Below, in pieces: positions 11,289 through 22,665 of a stretch of DNA of 64,000 bases; position 1 is the stretch's first letter; every line of letters begins with the position of its first letter. The notes below the pieces were generated by a model. That model saw only the letters and a list, made by a program, of their open reading frames with translations, made no database searches and was not told where the DNA came from. The stretch is from Stromatinia cepivora (Eukaryota; Ascomycota; Leotiomycetes; Helotiales; Sclerotiniaceae), in contig RCTD01000008.1 in assembly GCA_014898415.1 (NCBI GenBank), positions 1,674,001 through 1,738,000 on the forward strand, written 5' to 3'. The translations under genes and the position numbers were made by a program.

Positions 11289-13341
11289 ATGCCTTCCATA
11301 TTGTCGGATGATGATAAAGAGACGGTCAAACGCATGGTACCAAAGGCCTCGAACAAAATACAGGCTGTAGCGGTGGCCCGTCTATATGTTGCTTATCCTG
11401 ATCGTCATAAATGGACATACACTGGTTTACAGGGAGCAGCAGTACTTGCGAACGATCTTGTTGGAAATACCTACTGGATAAAACTCGTCGATGTTTCAGT
11501 TAGTAGTTCCCCTCCATCTTTGTCGCGGTATCTTATCGATTATCAAAGGCTAACTTCCTATACTATAGTCTGCGAATAGAGGTGTTATATGGGATCAGGA
11601 GATATATGATACATGGTCATATAATCAGGATAGAACATTCTTTCATACCTTCGAAACAGAAGAATGTCTGGCTGGATTGTCCTTCGTGGACGAGAAGGAA
11701 GCTAAAACGTTTATGAAAAAAATGAATGATCGGGAGAAGAATGCTAGTAAAGCTACAAAAGCCAACCCTTTTGGAGATGCAGCTCCAGTTCATAAACATA
11801 GTCTCCTTGGGGGAATCTTTGGTGGACACCGACATTCTTCCGCTCCATCGATACAACCTACTCCTCCCGATTCTCCCAGCTATGTCCTTCCACCCTCACA
11901 ACCAGCGCATCCACCACAAAACCACGGGCATTCTGGTGGAAGCTTCAAGTCAGGACAGCCTGAATATGCAGCGTTGGAAGCGATCGATCCTCATTGGCGA
12001 GAAACATGGGGCGAGGACTTGAGGCAGATGGGTATTACAGACGACATGATTAGAGATAACCAAGATTTTATTGCCGAATATATTCTAGACCAACAATCTC
12101 AACAAGGCATAACACCCACACCGAGTGGCATCGAAAATCAAAGAAATAAAGCCCCGCCTCCACCGCCACCGCCCGCGGCCCCTCGAACACGCTCCGATAG
12201 TCCTCAAAGTTCCACAGCTGGTCATGGACGAGGGGCTCCACCTCCACCTCCTGCACCACGGCGATCTAAAGCAGATATTCCTCGGGAACCAACACCGCCA
12301 AGAGAGCCTTCACCTCCCAGAGGACCTCCACCCCCTAGATTTGCAGCTCCACCGCCAATCGCAGATGCTGGCAAGTTTGCGCATACCAATGATAGGGCAC
12401 CTTCTCGAGCACATGCTTCTTCTAATCCAGGGCCACCTCCACCACCAAGGCCTGCGAAAACGCCTATTGAGGATTACGAACCAGGGGAATCAGGTTCGAG
12501 ATTTGGAGTCCCTCCCCCTTTCACTGGGACAAGAACAACAGCACCACCCCCTACTCCGCAACGAGGACCCGTTCCACCCCCGCCTCCTAGAGATATCCAT
12601 CAATCGAATAGTGCCCATGCTATACCACCTGCACATATTCCTCCTCCTCCTTTACCACCGAAAACTCCAGCATCTCCGAGCGCACTCCCCTTACCCCCTG
12701 CTTCTACTCGTCCTGTACCTTTACCTCCGAGAGACACCGCACCCCCTCCACCCCCTTTGCCTCAAATGAGTGCTCCACCACCACCGTCCCTACCTCAATC
12801 AGCAGCTCCTCCTATACCATCGTCTGCTGCCCCTCCACCACCCCCGGGGCCACCCCCCTCTTTTGGAGGACCACCTCCCCCTCCCCCACCGCCTATGCCA
12901 TCGTTTGGCGGGCCTCCACCACCTCCACCACCGCCAGGAAATGGACCGCCAGCTCCTCCTCCACCACCTCCAAATCGCGATTCTGGCTATGCTTCAGGTG
13001 TTCCAGCGCCACCCAAACCGACTGGTGACCGTGCAGACTTAATGGCAAACATTCAAAGAGCTGGTGGTATTGGAGGTCTCAAGAAAGTTGACCGATCACA
13101 AATTAGAGACAGAAGTGCAGCTGCGGTTCCAGGAACAGATTCGGGACCTGCAGGCAGCGGACTTCCTCTAGCTGGTGCATCTTCTGGAGGCGGAGGAGGA
13201 TTGGCAGATGCATTGGTAGCTGCTTTAAACAAGAGAAAGCAGAAAGTTAGTGCTAGTGGTGAGTCTCTATATACAATCTTGATTTTATGTCCTTTGCTAA
13301 CATTTTGATCAGATGACGAAGCGGAAGATGATGATTGGTAG
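11289..13341 (+). CDS. las17: WASP homologue Las17, actin nucleation promoting factor
   Basis: Activates the Arp2/3 complex at cortical actin patches for endocytosis and polar growth. The exons are 11289-11498, 11569-13258 and 13313-13341, giving 642 aa. Intron 1 (70 nt) splits ...VDVS and SANRGVIWDQEIYD; intron 2 (54 nt) begins GTGAGT. Domains: WH1/EVH1 about residues 10-130 (YTGLQGAAVLANDLVGNTYW, FFHTF); a long poly-proline region about residues 140-555 with many PPPPPP runs, the SH3 and profilin docking zone; WH2 about 558-585 (LMANIQRAGGIGGLKKV); a Gly-rich linker, ADALVAALNKRK; and a C-terminal acidic Arp2/3-binding tail DDEAEDDDW encoded mostly by the 29-nt last exon. Reading through intron 2 would lose the acidic tail. 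No GTPase-binding CRIB is seen, as in yeast Las17. Confidence 0.97.
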
Positions 13342-13949
13342 ATGGTCAGTGGTGCGATTGGTTGTTTAGTTTGGGGGAGAAATGAAATCAAAATGGAATG
13401 AAGTTCAGTGTATATTGATTGAGCCATGGCCAAGTTAAGGGTAGGCGATCGGTCAAATTCTTACGAGTCAAAATTGGCCGCTGCAGGACAACGTGGATGG
13501 CGTAGAGAAAATGGCAGCTCAAGTGTGAAGAGTTTTAGCCAAATCGATCAAGAACATTAAAAATTGAAATATTACGCATCAAATATTGAGATTGTGCATT
13601 CAACGGGTTCAGACAGTTGGATGAAGTATTAATTTGAGCCACGAATCACAGATAAAATATTCAAGATGAGAAAACTTTTCTTTGATATTCGGATAGCCTT
13701 CAGTCTATGCTACGCAGAAATGGAAATAGAAGTCCTAGTCAATATATGTATAACGTCTCTCCCACTATACACATATCGCCAGTCGAATGAAGCACTAGAA
13801 GGAAAAATGCCTGTCGAGGTTCTCGGGATCCAGCGAGTGAAACAATGACCAAATCCAACGAGATTGAGAGAGAAGACAGTCTTTCTTTCCATCCCCCTAA
13901 CCACCATAATCAACCTTCGTGGAGGGGACCACATCAATCCCCAAATGAT
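13342..13949. other. intergenic, convergent 3' ends of las17 and tif11
   Basis: Tail-to-tail intergenic region, AT-rich, presumably the two 3' UTRs and polyadenylation sites. No gene is seen; the open frames at 13666-13937 show no family features. Confidence 0.5.
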
Positions 13950-14634
13950 TTAGATATCATCAATATCAATTTCCTTGCCCTTTCCTCCATCAGCAGCTTC
14001 ATCCGAGTCACTACCACTGTCTCTATCGTCATCGAACTCGAAGTTGCAATCTCCATCCTCGCCTTGTCCGTAAGTGTCGGTCTCGTTGATCTTTGCGCTC
14101 TCAGGTAATTCTCCGTAGGCCTTCAAACTTCTAGCTTCGTCGGCGCTGTACTTGAGGATGACGTCTCCTTTCTCGTCTTGGTAGTCACGGAGGGAGAGGA
14201 GGATGATGTCTCCTTGGTTGATCCAGACCTTCTTTCTGAGCTTTCCCCGAATATGTGCAAGACGTCTGGTACCGTCGAAGCAGAGAGCTTCTAGACGACC
14301 GTTTCCGAGCATCTTAATGACTTGAGCATATTCTGTGAAAGGATAGTTGGTTAGTTATGTGTGCGATGCAAATGCTTTAGAGTTGAAGCGGTAAGGAGAG
14401 GTAGACAGGAGAGCAGCTGTAGGGAGTAAAGAATAGGGAGTATATTACCTTGACCTTCTTCCTTGAATGTTAATTCACGCTTCTCGTTGTCATTCTCGTT
14501 CTTTCCACGACGCCTGTTCTTTCCTCCCTATTTTTCGCCGTCGTGTCAGCCTGAATCAAGATTGTGGGGTGGAATATTTCCAATATAAAAAATGAAATGC
14601 GACGGTGTCTTACCTTTCCCTTATTCTTGGGCAT
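13950..14634 (-). CDS. tif11: translation initiation factor eIF1A
   Basis: eIF1A binds the A site of the 40S subunit, promotes ternary-complex recruitment and scanning, and docks eIF5B. The exons are 14634-14614, 14527-14449 and 14332-13950 (483 nt, 160 aa). N terminus [26 protein letters not shown] is the basic tail. The OB fold runs about residues 30-110 ([41 protein letters not shown]). The C terminus is acidic and ends DIDDI, the known eIF5B contact. Donors are GTAAGA and GTAATA; acceptors are ATAG and ACAG. Starting at the ATG inside exon 3 would remove the basic tail and part of the OB fold. Confidence 0.97.
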
Positions 14635-15139
14635 ATTGACTGGTAGTTTACTTTACTCTTGAATTTCTTGGGTCCTGCTTTGGAAAGTTTTGTGGTTTGC
14701 GATATTATTTTTTGGTTGTGGAGGAAGGAAGGAAGAAAAGGCGATTTAAGTACCAGTTAATTACCTTAGTATTTGTTTCTGGACTGGAGTAAAAGTACTA
14801 ATAACTAATAAAAGTAGTGTCATAATTGTGGTCAACTAGTGGTGGGGTTCAGGCACGCTAAAGAGTTCCGGTCCGAACTTGATCAAATGCTTCGCTTTGT
14901 TACGGGTCCATTGCTATTCATTCAATTCCCGAAATCAACTGTCTACAAGTCGGAAAATATAGAACAACATGAACTAGGAGCGGATTATTGTCACGAACAA
15001 CTACTTTCGCCTCATTCGAAGTCACCCTATCTTTCAAAAATAACTCTCACCACAATACAAAACAGAGAACAAATATGAGTTGGTAGCTGATGAATTCTTA
15101 CGAATAATATCGCCTCGAATTCAGACATCCATTCCACAA
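14635..15139. promoter_or_regulatory. divergent promoter between tif11 and the 15140 gene
   Basis: Head-to-head intergenic region of 505 bp. The plus-side leader is A/C-rich (about 15010-15074) and contains a minimal upstream reading frame at 15075-15086. A frame at 14839-15078 begins at a GTG rather than an ATG and has no recognisable content. Confidence 0.4.
15075..15086 (+). promoter_or_regulatory. three-codon uORF (Met-Ser-Trp)
   Basis: ATG AGT TGG TAG in a favourable context (ACAAAT before the ATG), ending 53 nt before the main ATG at 15140. Minimal uORFs of this kind can reduce or tune downstream initiation. The role here is inferred. Confidence 0.35.
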
Positions 15140-15865
15140 ATGGCTTCAAGGGCTGTAATTGCTGTGGAAGCCAAGTTCTCGCAAATGATGCGCTCTGGCG
15201 AACTCATATCAGCAGATGCTCTAGCTTATGGATCCTTTAAAGGTATAGCAGGGAATGATCAGTGTTTTTCTTATCGACTGTCTCCTCGCCACGCCTATTC
15301 CTCTCATCAAGCTCCAGCGGTATTAAAAAATTACAATCCGGACCACTATCACATTAAGCACCTTCTCGTCAATAAAACCTCTCCGTTATGGGTCTCTATT
15401 TATTGTGCGAAACTCAATGGAGGAAACAAGAAAGTTATACGAACCCATATGGTACGAAGGGTCAGAACTGCAATAACAGAGGCCTTGAAGAAGCATGGTT
15501 ATGACTTGTCAGGGAGAAAGGTATCTAATGTTATGGAAAGGAATAAGAAGAACGAGGATTTAGTTGGTACGATGATAATATCTACCAAAGAAAGGTCTTT
15601 GACTGCTAAGATGGATGTTTTGCAAGAACAAGCTGAGATGGCCGTGGCCACAATGATACGAAAGTCCGGGCAGGAGTTTGGAAGTCATCAAACAAATCCA
15701 TATCAGAATTTCAACCAACAAGGCAAGGGAGTCAATGACATGAAGAGAGCCCAGATGGGAAATAGGGTGAGGGGAGGAGAGAATGGTACAACAGTGAACT
15801 CACCACAGAAGAAACCCTTTAGGAAGAATAAGGTATTTGGTGGGATGAGCTATCGTCAAAAATGA
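15140..15865 (+). CDS. unrecognised basic 241-aa protein
   Basis: Single exon, starting MASRAVIAVEAKFSQMM. The same frame is open upstream to a TTG at 15080 but contains no ATG there, so 15140 is the best start. The N-terminal half has a compact, folded-looking segment (KHLLVNKTSPLWVSIYCAK, RTHMVRRVRTAITEALKKHGYD). The C-terminal third (after about residue 185) is Gln/Asn/Lys-rich and probably disordered, ending FRKNKVFGGMSYRQK. No signal peptide or membrane segment is seen. I do not recognise the family and infer no function. The head-to-head position with tif11 may mean shared promoter elements. Confidence 0.75.
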   Translation: MASRAVIAVEAKFSQMMRSGELISADALAYGSFKGIAGNDQCFSYRLSPRHAYSSHQAPAVLKNYNPDHYHIKHLLVNKTSPLWVSIYCAKLNGGNKKVIRTHMVRRVRTAITEALKKHGYDLSGRKVSNVMERNKKNEDLVGTMIISTKERSLTAKMDVLQEQAEMAVATMIRKSGQEFGSHQTNPYQNFNQQGKGVNDMKRAQMGNRVRGGENGTTVNSPQKKPFRKNKVFGGMSYRQK

Positions 15866-16266
15866 AAAGAAATAAATGTAATTCTTAGAATAGTTGTAAT
15901 AAAATACTACACCCAAAAAATACAAAAGCTACACTACATTTTGACAAACTTACTTCAACAGATTAAACTAACTTTATTTTGCTACCCTGTCATACCATAT
16001 ATAAATATTAATATAGATATAAATGTCTAACTTTTTTTTCTCTCAGAAATGCGTAGGTATCATATCACTTCATTCACTTCAGAAATGTTTCACCAGCTTG
16101 TGGTTATGTACCAAAATCCAGCCAATTAGCGCCGCCTGAGCTCACATTGAAGCTCTTTCCAGGCTAAAACCTTGGGAAGATCGCAATCGCGAAGCTGTCG
16201 CAACGTATCTTGAAAGATTTCCATTTCCTTTGGCACACAAATTAAAAGAGTTGAATCCTTTTCGCC
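15866..16266. other. intergenic, AT-rich terminator side and chs5 leader
   Basis: Begins with AATAAA-like signals (15888-15903) expected for 3' end formation. The right half precedes the chs5 ATG. No gene is seen. Confidence 0.45.
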
Positions 16267-17576
16267 ATGTTGATTTCACTCACAGTGGGTAAAGTTGATG
16301 CCGGAGTGGCCGTCTTGTTAACTCGAGATAAACGACTCGTAAGTTATTCTTTTAAATACGGTACTGATTCAATTGACTGTACATGCATACACACAACTTG
16401 GTCATTGCACATGTCATTTCTCTCAACCTCCATAACTAACCATACCCCTCACAGATTGAATTCCCATCTATTCTTCTCCCACCCAACATCTCCTCCGGTA
16501 GCATCGTCGATATCACCGTCGCACGAAACCTTATCTCGGAAGAAAAATCCCAAAAGTCATTCCTCGCTCTTCAAGATTCTATCTTCAATTCCTTTGGTGC
16601 ATCAGAACCGTCTGCACCGGTCCTTCGCTGTCGCAATGCAACACAAACTTCCGTCGTCTTAGAATGGGATCCTATCGAGTTGGCAACCGCAGACGTCATC
16701 TCCCTCTCCCTTTTCCGCAATGGACAAAAGGCCGGAAACATTCCAAGGCCCACTCAGATGCTGAGCACGAAGATTAGTGGTTTGGCCGTTGATACGGAAT
16801 ATTCGTTTCATCTGGTACTGAGAACAAGTGCTGGGACTTTTAGCAGTGAGAAAGTGGTTGTGAAGACACATAAGATGACGGATCTAAGTGGTATCACGGT
16901 CACGCCTGGTATTTTACCTGCTGCATTGAAGGAGAGTCTTGTCAAAGCAGTTGAGAGGATTGGGGCGAAGATAGCAGATACTGTGAGAATCGACACCACA
17001 CACTTTGTGACCACAGAAGGAAGAGGTATAGCTTGGGAGAAAGCCGTTGAGATGAATATTCCAGTCGTAAGACCGGAATGGGTTGAGGGTTGTGAGAGAG
17101 GCGGAAGAATTGTGGGTGTTAGGCAATATTATCTTGATGCGGATCCAAAACAGAGACAAGTAGTTTCGAACACACCTCCAGCTCAACCCGCACAGGCTGA
17201 ACCACGGAAAGAGCAAGTAGCAACTCCACCTAATTCACCCCCACCTACAAACACAAACGGCACGAATGGTCAAACTGTTCCTCCTACTCCACCCGCAAAA
17301 GATACACCTAAACCCGATAAAGGAGAGAGAGAGAAGGAGCAAGAGAGAGAAGATTCCGAAAGCGACTCGGAAGGAGGAAAAGAAAAGCAAAAGAGAGAGA
17401 AGACAGCTGTACCTGAAGAGCAAAAATCCCGAGCCTCAGATGTAGAGCAACAGAAACTTGCTCTTCGACCTGCAGCGCCATTCGGGGTATCAGCAGATGA
17501 CTTGACCAAATCCAGCGAGAACATTTCCGGGAATCAGACACCAGGAAATGCTAGCTTTCAGGATGTCGCTTTGTGA
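16267..17576 (+). CDS. chs5: Chs5-type exomer scaffold protein (FN3-BRCT)
   Basis: Chs5 is the core of exomer, the Golgi coat adaptor that exports chitin synthase and other cargo to the cell surface. The exons are 16267-16338 and 16455-17576, giving 397 aa. The 116-nt intron begins GTAAGT and ends ACAG and joins TRDKRL to IEFPSILLPP. Residues about 1-70 are the N-terminal ARF-contact and dimerisation segment (MLISLTVGKVDAGVAVLLT). An FN3 domain follows at about 75-165 (VLRCRNATQTSVVLEWDPI), then BRCT about 168-260 (DTVRIDTTHFVTTE, WEKAVEMNIPVVRPEWVEGC). The tail after 270 is Pro/Thr and then Lys/Glu/Ser-rich. It is shorter than yeast Chs5 (671 aa), whose extra length is repetitive tail. Confidence 0.95.
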
Positions 17577-18162
17577 TAGATGATCGAAAGATATCTCGTC
17601 TTTGTTACTATTATAATATAATCTATGTTTTGGACTGGCTAGCAACGACAAATGTTGGCAGGCATGGTGTTGGGATGGGAAGAGACATTTATTACTTTGC
17701 TTCAGCGTTTTTTTAAAATGGTTTCTACGATGGCTTGAAGACATAAATATGTAATGACCTCTCGTCATCCTTGTGATTATAGATTCGCAATCTTTATTTG
17801 ATCTCGCTAGATCACTCGCATCCCCTTTTTCCGGAATTGTGAACACATTTTAAACCTGTGCGTCCCTCCGAACTTGGAAAATCATTTCCTGTTAGCAGTC
17901 TATATAAAGGCACCCCACACACCCCATCCCGATCCAAAGTGCAATCCAATGGCTTTGAAAGATCGACCCCTCGATGTCAAAGTATAAATCCAGTCAAGGC
18001 CACACCCTGCGCTTGCAAGGATGTCTCTTTCGAAATAAATCAATGATGCTGTCAAAAGTTTTGTATCAAACAAAGCATCATATTTCTTACATTCCCCGAA
18101 TGACTTTCTTCCACACTCATCCACATCTTCACAATACCATAAACAACTGAAGAAAAAAGAAA
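17577..18162. other. intergenic between chs5 and the dehydrogenase
   Basis: The 3' UTR of chs5 and the promoter of the next gene. A TATA-like TATATAAAG is at about 17901. A 120-codon minus-strand frame (17900-18262) overlaps exon 1 of the plus gene and has no family features. Confidence 0.45.
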
Positions 18163-19017
18163 ATGGCATGGTCATTAGTTTGTCCTGCAAACCGAGGAAT
18201 AGGCTTCTATCTAACTCGACATCTTCTCCAAAATACACAACTCCCCGTCGTAGCAACTTCAAGAAAGGATGTCGAGGGAACTAAAAGGTCTATTTTGACC
18301 GATTTGGATGTTGATCCTAAGAGATTAACGGTATTGGAGGTCGATGTCACAAGTAAGTGATCAATCGCCTTTCCAAAAACACAAATCTTAATCTCATGTT
18401 CCTAACACCACCAAGACGAATCCACCATCTCGACCGCCGCCGAGAAATGCTCATCTCTCTTCCCTCCTTCAACCCACCACCTGCGACTCGCTTTCTCCAT
18501 CCCCGGTATTCTTTACCCCGAAAAATCTCCCGCTCAATTAGATCAATCTCAAATTCAACACACATTCGCCGTTAACACCATTGGTCCCCTCCTCCTAACC
18601 AAACACTTTTCCCCCTTTCTCCCTCCAAAACGCCTGGATCTCTCCACATTCTCCCACACCAAAAACCTCCCTCCCCACTCCCTCTGGCTCAACATGTCCG
18701 CACGAGTCGGCTCCACATCAGACAACGCACTCGGAGGCTGGTATAGTTACAGAGCTTCCAAAGCCGCTGTTAACTCGCTAACGAAGACGTTTGACAATTT
18801 TCTCAAAATGAGACATGGGGATAATGCATTGGCTATTTCGTATCATCCCGGGACGGTAAAGACAGGCTTGTCCAAGGATTTTTGGGGTGGTGTTAAGGAG
18901 GGGAAGTTGTTTAGTCCGGAGTTTGCAGTGGAGAAGATGTGGGATGTTGCAATGGCTAAAGGAATTGAGAGTAGAGGGCGATGTTGGGATTGGAGAGGGG
19001 TGGAGGTTTTGCCTTGA
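18163..19017 (+). CDS. short-chain dehydrogenase/reductase (CsgA/carbonyl reductase-like)
   Basis: Rossmann-fold oxidoreductase of the classical SDR type, likely NAD(P)H-dependent and cytosolic; substrate unknown. The exons are 18163-18352 and 18416-19017, giving 263 aa. The 63-nt intron starts GTAAGT, carries CTAAC and ends AAG. The catalytic YxxxK is present as YSYRASK, preceded by the Ser of NMSARVGS. The C-terminal part has HPGTVKTGLSK and the FSPEFAVE motif seen in fungal relatives. The glycine motif is unusual: CPANRGIG instead of TGxxxGIG, lacking the first Gly, which I recall from this fungal subfamily. Codons before the intron read smoothly into NESTISTAAEKC. No metabolite cluster surrounds it. 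Confidence 0.9.
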
Positions 19018-19527
19018 GGAGAGGGTGCTGAAGGCAGTATCAGAGGTGGTCAAGCTGCCATTGGGGAGTTGTCCTTGTTATTTAACACCGTTTCGCACAA
19101 TTTCTTTGACACTCTTATATCAATAGCGTTACCTATGCTTTATTCCTAACGACATTGTAACAGTGGTGGTCACTTTTTAAGCACCGGCATATCGTTATTC
19201 GTCGATGTATTTCCACCTACCTTTTGATAGATTTTGCAAGCAAATATAATTTAAGCTAATGTTACATATCTTTCTTTCCATCTTTGCATAATTCGCCAAT
19301 TAAAACTCATCTATCACAAGTACCTCGGAAAACATCTATCAATATAGCAAGCTGTAGCAACCATAAACCATCCCCCCCCCCATTCCATTGATTTAATATC
19401 TTTCATATCCCCTACCGTACGATGTTGATATATAGCGAATACCCAGCAAAATGTTCCCTATCCACCCAATCGTATCATGTTCGGTCAAGGCTCGAATTGG
19501 TGAACGCCATGCCCTCTCACAATAGTA
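19018..19527. other. intergenic, convergent 3' ends
   Basis: Tail-to-tail region between the dehydrogenase and rec8. It contains a homopolymer run of nine or more C near 19373 that is prone to assembly error. No gene is seen. Confidence 0.45.
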
Positions 19528-21856
19528 CTACAGACATCCTAACCAAATTTCCCCACCCAATCCATTTCCACCTACATCCAGACTCTCGCCCTCGTCTTGA
19601 TCAACCCAAATTCTTCCTTTCGTGGCCAAAGCCAATATGTGTAAGAACGCCTGAGCTGCTACAACCTCACTGTTTGTTTCCGGATCGAACAGCTCTTCGA
19701 ATCCCACTTTCTTATCTTTCCACTGTCCATCCCCACGAAAGACATCTCCATCCTCGCTAAATCTTTCTTCAATCGATATTCTGACAAAATCGAGGAAATT
19801 CTCACTCTCGGTATCCATGATACTTCTGACCCACTGGCTTTGTCCTGCCATCTGTGTATCCACATTCGCAGCTGGTCCAAACATTTCGAACTCCCTTTTC
19901 TCTTGGTCATCACCTGCCAACTCTTCCACATCCGTGCCATCACCACTTCCCCCACCCAAATTAGTACTGATATCATCACTTCTTCCATACATAATGACAT
20001 CTTGCTGTGAAAAGAATTTTTCTAAATCGCCTCCACCAGGCAGAATACTACCTCTTCCCACCAAGGGACTGGCAGAAACTCCTCTGCCACCGAGTCTAAG
20101 CGAAGCAGCATGGCGTAAACTTGATGAACGAGCTCTCTGGCTGGCAGATAAATTCCAAGGCATCATTGCGCTGCTTGGATAATCGGCCAATGCGTCCGCA
20201 GCATCTCTTCCCCTTTCCACCTCAACCGGAGTGCCGAATGGTTCATCATCAACTTGAACAGCGAAATCGTCATCACCGCCGAAACCACGAGGAGCCTCTT
20301 CATCGGAGGAATGGCGAAGTCGTTTGCTAGGAACATTGTCATCTCTTTCAGAGTCTGCTTGACGTTTTCTAGAACCAAACACTCGTCCTGTGATCTTCGC
20401 AAGAAGTGCATCACCTGAGAATATACTTAAAGGGCCTGGAAGCTTTGTTGATCCAATACCAATGCCAGCGCCATTGAGGCCGTTTCCAATGACGAACATG
20501 AGAGCATTTTTCTTGGCCAATGTTTGTCCCTTGGTTGTCAGCTTAGCTGCAGTGAGACCATCTTGAGTACTGACATACTCTCTTTGCCAGGTTGAGAGAT
20601 CCGAATTCTTCAGCTCTTGAGTTTGGTCAATAGGAAGTTGTTTTTTGGTCTTCGATTTTCGAGGACGTGAAGGTGCGGCTGCGCTTTCAGATGACAAATC
20701 TTCTGGCTGTGAAGTTGGCTGCTCACGACCAGAGACAGGTACAGAACCACCCATAAAGGCCGCGAAAGGTTCTGCATCAGGTAACATCAGGCGCTCGTCA
20801 TCATCGCCAAACACCATATTCATATTACCATCTTCATCGTATATACGACCGTGGTCTCCAGCTTGGGCTCTAGCATCGTCATGTTCCTTGCGAACTCTTG
20901 CACTGGTAGCTGAATCATTACCAAATCTTGGCGCCGCACTTGTACTTGCTGCTCTTCGAGACGCAATGTCTTGAGTGGTGAAATCCCTAATTTCTCCATC
21001 CTGATCAAACTCAAAAATATCATTATCTTCAAATAAAATAGCTTCATCTTCAAACTCATTCCCATGGGCGCCGGATTTCTGAGCGGAAGACTTGACGAAT
21101 GGATCATTGAAAGGGAGCTGGTAGCCACCTGCACTGAGACTCGAAGATATATTCAGACCAAGGATCGAAGCGCCTTGCGAAGAAGAAATGGAGGTACTTC
21201 GTCCACGTTGTGAATTGATCGATAATGAAAGTTGCGAATCCCGGTTTTGCAAATGATCGGCATTGATATTGAAATCGTAATCTGGAAACAGATCCGGAAG
21301 TGGCATGTCAGGATCAAATGCAGGATCATCCATTAGCATCAATTGAGCTGGTCTTGTTTTCACAAAAATCAGCTTCGCTCATGGTGACTCTGCTTCACAA
21401 TGCACAAAACTCACTTGACTTTCACACTCTCCAAGTCCAAACTTCCCACCAGTTTCTTTCCCAAACTCCTCAGACCCTGCTCGACATGAATAGTATCACT
21501 CAAAACATATCCGACTTGCTGACCGTAGACCCTACTAACGCCATACAACAAATTACTCTGCAGACGTAATGCCATAGGCGCGTCGGGTTCGAGGATCGTA
21601 TTACAGGCTTTCTTGACATCAACATCGAGAATGGCTTTCCGAGTGATTTTCTTCGTAGATGATTTGCTGCCTAGGGTCGCAACGAGCCAGACCGTTGCAA
21701 CACCATGTTTCCGAGATGTGAGAACTAGAGATGATTTTAGGAAAGAATCATGAAAAATTTGTGTAATACGACAGAGAAGCAATGCATGAACATGGTGAAT
21801 TATGAAGCCAGGAATTGAGCGTATGTAGAAGACGTACTTTCATGACTGTAAAACAT
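19528..21856 (-). CDS. rec8: meiotic cohesin kleisin Rec8
   Basis: Meiosis-specific alpha-kleisin that closes the Smc1-Smc3 ring and is cut by separase at anaphase. The exons are 21856-21838 (19 nt), 21724-21415 and 21352-19528, giving 717 aa. Donors are GTACGT and GTGAGT; acceptors are CTAG and CAAG. The N-terminal kleisin domain reads MFYSHE/ILTSRKHGVATVWLVATLG and PMALRLQSNLLYGVSRVYGQQ, the Rec8 version rather than mitotic Rad21/Scc1. The middle is long, acidic and Ser-rich. The C-terminal winged helix is at about 620-700 (ENFLDFVRISIEERF, EVVAAQAFLHILALATKGRIWV). Because the first exon has only 19 nt, single-frame reading misses the N terminus. The last about 15 residues (GGNGLGGEIWLGCL) are less typical. 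Confidence 0.93.
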
Positions 21857-22665
21857 TTTTCTCAATTCAATTGACTCAATTGACTTCACTGAGGGTGAAT
21901 TGCGACAGATTGTGAATGCACACGCGCATAAAAACGCTAGTTGGCTTTCGATACTTCAATAATTGTCATCCGAAAGAGGAAGTCGTCTGAAGTGGTATTG
22001 TGCAGTATAGGAAAAGTACAAATATAATGTGATTGAAAAAATATACAAGAGAAAGAGTGACTGAGAGTATAGTAATGAGATGGAGAGAGGAAATTTCGTG
22101 AGAAGTTTTGTTTTAAAATTGAGATAATTTTCAGGAGAGGAAGTCGCACTCTTTCTTGTCTGATCATTCCTTTCGCTTGAAAAAGTGAAGATACAAAGTC
22201 TAAGTGAAAAGTGAAAACGTTAAAACGCACCATAAAAAATTGAAATATTTGGAGAAATGAGGTCGCATTTATCAACACAACGTTTTACCAAAGAGGAACA
22301 AAGCACTAGCATCCAAGAATAATAAAGTCATCGGATTGAACAGAAAAATTCTTGTTATTTTTGTTAATTGGATTAACTCGCTCGGAGCTGTAACTCACAA
22401 GGATAGATAGATATTTACGCGCTGCAATCCCTATAACTCCATGCATACCATGCTATACCTATTCCTTTATATTTCAACAAATGTAAGGTCTATTAATCCC
22501 TCGGTGGTGCTAGCTAGAATGCAAAATCCAGTAAATTCAACAGTAAGCCTTCATCTGTACACACTGTGATGAAGGCCACACGCCAGACGCCTCAACTACA
22601 CCTCCTGCAGTTATTCATTTTCCCATGTTCACCTGTCATAAATTCGTAACAGAATTACTTTCTGC
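21857..22665. other. intergenic: rec8 promoter and flc 3' UTR
   Basis: Head-to-tail region on the minus strand, AT-rich. A 113-codon minus frame at 21937-22278 is rich in Phe, Leu and Ser and looks like a chance frame in pyrimidine-rich DNA. No URS1-like meiotic element was recognised by eye. Confidence 0.4.

Noticed and set aside
12125..13042. Long plus-strand frames (214 and 90 codons) rich in His and Leu
   Set aside because: They are out-of-frame readings of the proline-rich region of las17.
15080..15139. N-terminal extension of the 15140 gene
   Set aside because: The upstream part of the frame starts at TTG, not ATG, and a uORF stop lies across it. The first ATG in frame is 15140.
17900..18262. 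120-codon minus-strand frame
   Set aside because: Overlaps the promoter and exon 1 of the dehydrogenase on the other strand and has no family features.
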